This document shows positions 61,522-64,000 of a stretch of DNA of 64,000 nt, piece after piece. A model generated the notes under the pieces. It saw only the letters and a program-made list of their open reading frames with translations. It ran no database searches and was not told where the DNA came from. The translations under genes and the position numbers were made by a program. The stretch lies in assembly GCF_015624485.1 (NCBI RefSeq), contig NZ_CP061378.1, forward strand, positions 4,340,001-4,404,000, given 5' to 3'. Positions within the stretch are counted from its first letter, which is position 1, and each line of letters begins with the position of its first letter. Source of the DNA: Bradyrhizobium genosp. L (GTDB taxonomy: Bacteria; Pseudomonadota; Alphaproteobacteria; Rhizobiales; Xanthobacteraceae).

Positions 61522-62598
61522 TCAGCCCGCCAACTGGCCCATTCGCGCCAGTGCTGCCCCGGCCAGCGCCCTTGTCAGCTCGGCGGCGGGCATTTCCTTG
61601 CCCATCCGCACCGCCTGCCCGGCCCAGAGATTGGTGAAATCGACCTTGCCCTGTTTTTCGGCAGCCGCCTTCAGCGGGCCGAGCGCAGTGGCTGAGTGAG
61701 GAAATGCCGGCGCGTCCGGCGAGATCGGGCCGACCTCGCGCATCACGCGGTTGGCGACGCCGCGCGCCGGGCGGCCGGTCATCACATTGGTGATGACCGT
61801 CGATTCGTCACTGGCCTGCGCCAGCACGATCCGGGCCGCCGCGCTCACCTTGGATTCCGGGCAGCGCAGATAGGCCGAACCGATCTGCACGGCGGACGCG
61901 CCGAGCGCAAATGCCGCAGCGATCCCGCGCCCGTCGGCGATGCCGCCCGCCGCGACCACCGGCACCTTCACCGCATCGACCACCTGCGGCAGCAGCGAGA
62001 ACGTTCCGGGTTGCTCGGCGATATTGTCGGTCAGGAACATGCCGCGATGGCCGCCGGCATCGGCGCCTTGCGCGATCACGACATCGGCGCCGGTCTCTTC
62101 CAGCCAGATCGCCTCCTTCACCGTCGTCGCCGACGCCATCACGATGGCACCCACCGCCTTCACGCGCCGCAGCAGCTTGGGCTCCGGCAGGCCGAAATGG
62201 AAGCTGACGACCTCCGGCTTCAGCTCCTCGACCACCTCGCACAATGCGGCATCAAACGGCGCGCGGTTGGCGGCATTGATCGACGCATCCGGATTGAGGC
62301 CGTGCTCGCGATAGTAAGGCGCCAGCCGCTGCCGCCATTTTGCCTCACGTGCGGGATCCGCATCGACGGCCTTGTGGCAGAAGAAATTCAGATTGACCGG
62401 CGCGGAGACGCGCTGGCGGATGATGTTGACCTGCTCGCGCGTCTTCTCCGGCGACAGCATCGCGCATGGCAGCGAGCCGAGACCGCCGCCCTGCGCCACC
62501 GCGATCACCAGCTCCGCATCCATCACGCCGGCCATCGGCGCCAGCACGATCGGGAATTCAGTCTTGAAGCGATCGATCAATCGACGGTCCGGCCACAT
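61522..62598 (-). CDS. Nitronate monooxygenase-like FMN enzyme, copy 1
   Basis: The 358-residue TIM-barrel protein has the FMN-binding APMAGVMDAELVIAVAQGGG, VVIAQGADAGGHRGMFLTDN with the catalytic His, and PVVAAGGIADGRGIAAAFAL. This is the nitronate monooxygenase (2-nitropropane dioxygenase) family, class I-like; related enzymes also act as enoyl reductases. It is followed (higher coordinates) by a second, distinct copy with a palindromic repeat between them. Confidence 0.92.
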   Translation of the reverse strand: MWPDRRLIDRFKTEFPIVLAPMAGVMDAELVIAVAQGGGLGSLPCAMLSPEKTREQVNIIRQRVSAPVNLNFFCHKAVDADPAREAKWRQRLAPYYREHGLNPDASINAANRAPFDAALCEVVEELKPEVVSFHFGLPEPKLLRRVKAVGAIVMASATTVKEAIWLEETGADVVIAQGADAGGHRGMFLTDNIAEQPGTFSLLPQVVDAVKVPVVAAGGIADGRGIAAAFALGASAVQIGSAYLRCPESKVSAAARIVLAQASDESTVITNVMTGRPARGVANRVMREVGPISPDAPAFPHSATALGPLKAAAEKQGKVDFTNLWAGQAVRMGKEMPAAELTRALAGAALARMGQLAG

Positions 62599-62628
62599 GG
62601 TGCGTCTCTTTCAAGGCTTGCTCGGAAA

Positions 62629-62754
62629 TCCCCTCTCCCCTTGCGGGAGAGGGTGGCGCTGAAGGCGCCGGGTAAGGCGTTTGTCTCCGCGGAGAGAAAC
62701 CCCTCATCCGTCGCGGACTGCGTCCGCGCCACCTTCTCCCACAAGGGGAGAAGG
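62629..62754. repeat. Palindromic repeat 'CCCTCTCCCCTTGCGGGAGAGGG' family
   Basis: The left half has CCCTCTCC…GGAGAGGG and the right half has CCTTCTCCC…GGGGAGAAGG, with further GGCGC/GCGCC pairing. It lies between the two nitronate monooxygenase genes and overlaps the C-terminal codons of the second one (62704-62754). Confidence 0.85.
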
Positions 62755-63720
62755 AAGAAAGTTGCGCCGCCCCAGCAGCGATTGCTCAGCTTCGGCGACG
62801 ATGCGGCCGACGATCTCGGCGGCGGGAACGATATCATGGATCAGGCCGGCGGATTCCCCGGCGAACACCGCGGCGACGTCGAAATTCCCGGCGGCCCTCG
62901 CCGCGGCATAGTCGACCGCGATCTCGTCCGCCCGCTGCATCAGCTCGATCTCGCGTCCGCTCCAGCGCGTCAGATGGTCGTTGACCAGCGAGCGTGCGGT
63001 GAACGGCGCTGGCCACATCAGTCTGCGCGACCAGTCGAACACGACACCGCGCACCGTCTCCCCGCTCTTCGCCGCGCAGATCAGCTGCTTCGCCTTGTCG
63101 GCGCCGTCAGCCTCGACGCTGGCATAGAAGCGCGTGCCGAGCAGCACGCCGGATGCGCCGAGCATCAGCATCGCGGCGAGCCCGCGTCCGTCGGCGATGC
63201 CGCCCGCGGCAACCACCGGCACGCGGCCCGCCGCGAAATCGATGATCGCGGGCACGATGTCGAGCGTGGTGCGCGCGGCGCCGTGGCCGCCCGCCTCGGT
63301 GCCCTGCGCGATCAGGATGTCGGCGCCGCAATCGAGCGCCTGCTTTGCCATCTCCTCACTCTGCACCTGGCAGATCATGAGCCCGCCCGCGGCCTTGATC
63401 TTTGGTGCGAACGGCGCCGGATCGCCGAAACTCAGCATGATCCCGCGCGGTCGGACGTCGAGCGCGATATCGAGCAGCTCGGGTTGCTTCGCCAGGCTCC
63501 AGGTGATGAAGCCAATGCCGAACGGTTTTGCAAAGCCGTTCAGCTTCGCGGTCTCGGTCTCGAGCCGGGTCCTGTCGCCATAACCGCCGCCCAGAATGCC
63601 AAAGCCGCCGGCCTCGCTGACCGCTCTGACCAGCCTGCTCCCGGAAATCGTATCCATCGGCGCGAGCAGGATCGGATGTTCGATGCAGAGCCGCGTCGTC
63701 AATCCGGTCGAGATCGCCAT
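62704..63720 (-). CDS. Nitronate monooxygenase-like FMN enzyme, copy 2
   Basis: The 338-residue protein has HPILLAPMDTISGSRLVRAV, GGFGILGGGYGDR, ILIAQGTEAGGHGAARTTLD with the catalytic His and PVVAAGGIADGRGLAAMLML, the same FMN fold as the neighbour but only distantly similar in sequence. The last ~17 codons (LPSPLVGEGGADAVRDG) are read from the palindromic repeat and are not part of the fold. ATG at 63720 (MAISTGLTTRLCIEHP) is the start. It is divergent from a LysR gene with a dyad between them. Confidence 0.88.
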   Translation of the reverse strand: MAISTGLTTRLCIEHPILLAPMDTISGSRLVRAVSEAGGFGILGGGYGDRTRLETETAKLNGFAKPFGIGFITWSLAKQPELLDIALDVRPRGIMLSFGDPAPFAPKIKAAGGLMICQVQSEEMAKQALDCGADILIAQGTEAGGHGAARTTLDIVPAIIDFAAGRVPVVAAGGIADGRGLAAMLMLGASGVLLGTRFYASVEADGADKAKQLICAAKSGETVRGVVFDWSRRLMWPAPFTARSLVNDHLTRWSGREIELMQRADEIAVDYAAARAAGNFDVAAVFAGESAGLIHDIVPAAEIVGRIVAEAEQSLLGRRNFLPSPLVGEGGADAVRDG

Positions 63721-63765
63721 GGGTTTGCTCCCTGTTCTGGACACCGAGCCTAAGCGGGCCTAACA

Positions 63766-63790
63766 TTCTCTGAAAATGAATACTAGAGAA
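63766..63790. promoter_or_regulatory. Dyad between the second nitronate monooxygenase gene and the LysR gene
   Basis: TTCTCT (63766-63771) and AGAGAA (63785-63790) form a 6-bp dyad with a 13-bp spacer, typical of a LysR operator (T-N11-A-like core). It lies in the 104-bp gap. Confidence 0.5.
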
Positions 63791-63824
63791 CGCTACCATC
63801 TCTAAAATGGAACGGTGGTCCCAG

Positions 63825-64000
63825 ATGGAATTGACCGACCTCCTCACCTTCTCCACCGTCGCCCGGCTCGGCGGCATCACCCGCGCCGCCGACGAGCTGC
63901 ACACGGTGCAGTCCAATGTCACGCAGCGCATCAAGGCGCTGGAGGCCGAGATCGGCACCGCGCTGTTCGAGCGCCACAGCCGCGGCATGACCTTGACCGG
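63825..64000 (+). CDS. LysR-family regulator (5' end only; cut by window end)
   Basis: Only the DNA-binding part is visible: [20 protein letters not shown], then [20 protein letters not shown] and [16 protein letters not shown], the standard LysR winged HTH. An in-frame ATG at 63807 adds six residues. It is divergent from the second nitronate monooxygenase gene and probably controls it. Confidence 0.92.
   Translation, partial: MELTDLLTFSTVARLGGITRAADELHTVQSNVTQRIKALEAEIGTALFERHSRGMTLT

Noticed and set aside
61696..63753. A 685-codon plus-strand frame over both nitronate monooxygenase genes
   Set aside because: Spans two real genes and a repeat on the other strand; no domain.

Overview
The window is chromosomal DNA from a high-GC alphaproteobacterium, most likely Bradyrhizobium or a close relative. 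Evidence for this includes the gene order rpoZ–rsh–pdxJ–acpS–lepB–rnc–era–recO–parC, a HemB with the aspartate-rich Mg-type metal site described from Bradyrhizobium, a K+-independent H+-pyrophosphatase, a 30-residue lysine-rich protein, and at least thirteen palindromic intergenic repeats of several families. Almost all of the sequence is ordinary core genome. There is no rRNA, phage, insertion sequence, integrase or CRISPR array. One tRNA-Ser(GCU) gene is present.

Layout. 1-7.6 kb, minus strand: hppA (cut by the window start), thiL, nusB, ribH, ribE, ribD, nrdR, glyA; this covers riboflavin synthesis, thiamine phosphate activation and one-carbon metabolism. 8.2-12.2 kb: a TonB-dependent siderophore receptor and a lamin-tail/FG-GAP repeat protein. 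12.5-14.9 kb: small conserved proteins, a MarR/LdtR-like regulator and a membrane protein. 15.1-17.8 kb: hemB, an RDD protein and the aminoacyl-tRNA-protein transferase bpt. 17.9-22.9 kb: mntH, divergent from a three-gene envelope operon (PspA fusion, YqiJ-like, flotillin). 23-30.6 kb: an MFS carrier, a class III cyclase, an EamA carrier divergent from an XRE regulator, and an operon of two CDF metal exporters with a secreted metallo-beta-lactamase-fold enzyme. 30.8-41.3 kb: the parC-to-rpoZ block. 41.7-45.6 kb: an NYN protein, a family-5-like uracil-DNA glycosylase, a peroxiredoxin, smpB, mscL and dapA. 45.9-49.6 kb: slt, tRNA-Ser and a double DUF2061 protein. 49.6-54.6 kb: a LysR regulator divergent from an amidase–hotdog–MFS–monooxygenase operon, then a Sel1-like protein. 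54.6-56.1 kb is gene-poor. 56.1-63.7 kb: gatB, a patatin lipoprotein, gatA and gatC with two small companion genes, and two nitronate monooxygenase-like genes. A truncated LysR gene ends the window.

Most unusual locus (19.25-22.9 kb). The first gene of the flotillin operon encodes a PspA/IM30 coiled-coil domain preceded by about 155 residues that resemble the N-terminal, non-catalytic part of TnpB (IS200/IS605- and IS607-associated RNA-guided nucleases). No RuvC or zinc-finger part is present. A strong Shine-Dalgarno sequence lies exactly before the methionine that begins the PspA part, so a full-length and a PspA-only product are both plausible. A perfect 9-bp dyad with GAGGA in its centre lies just before the operon. 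I know of no description of this architecture, but I could not search databases.

Other candidate regulatory signals are: a 7-bp dyad around a -10-like hexamer before hemB; a TGCAA-N5-TTGCA dyad before mntH; a 13-bp palindrome at the XRE/EamA divergence; twin near-identical operators between the LysR gene and the amidase operon; and a dyad between the last LysR gene and the second nitronate monooxygenase-like gene. All calls come from reading the sequence and recognising families. No alignment or search was run.
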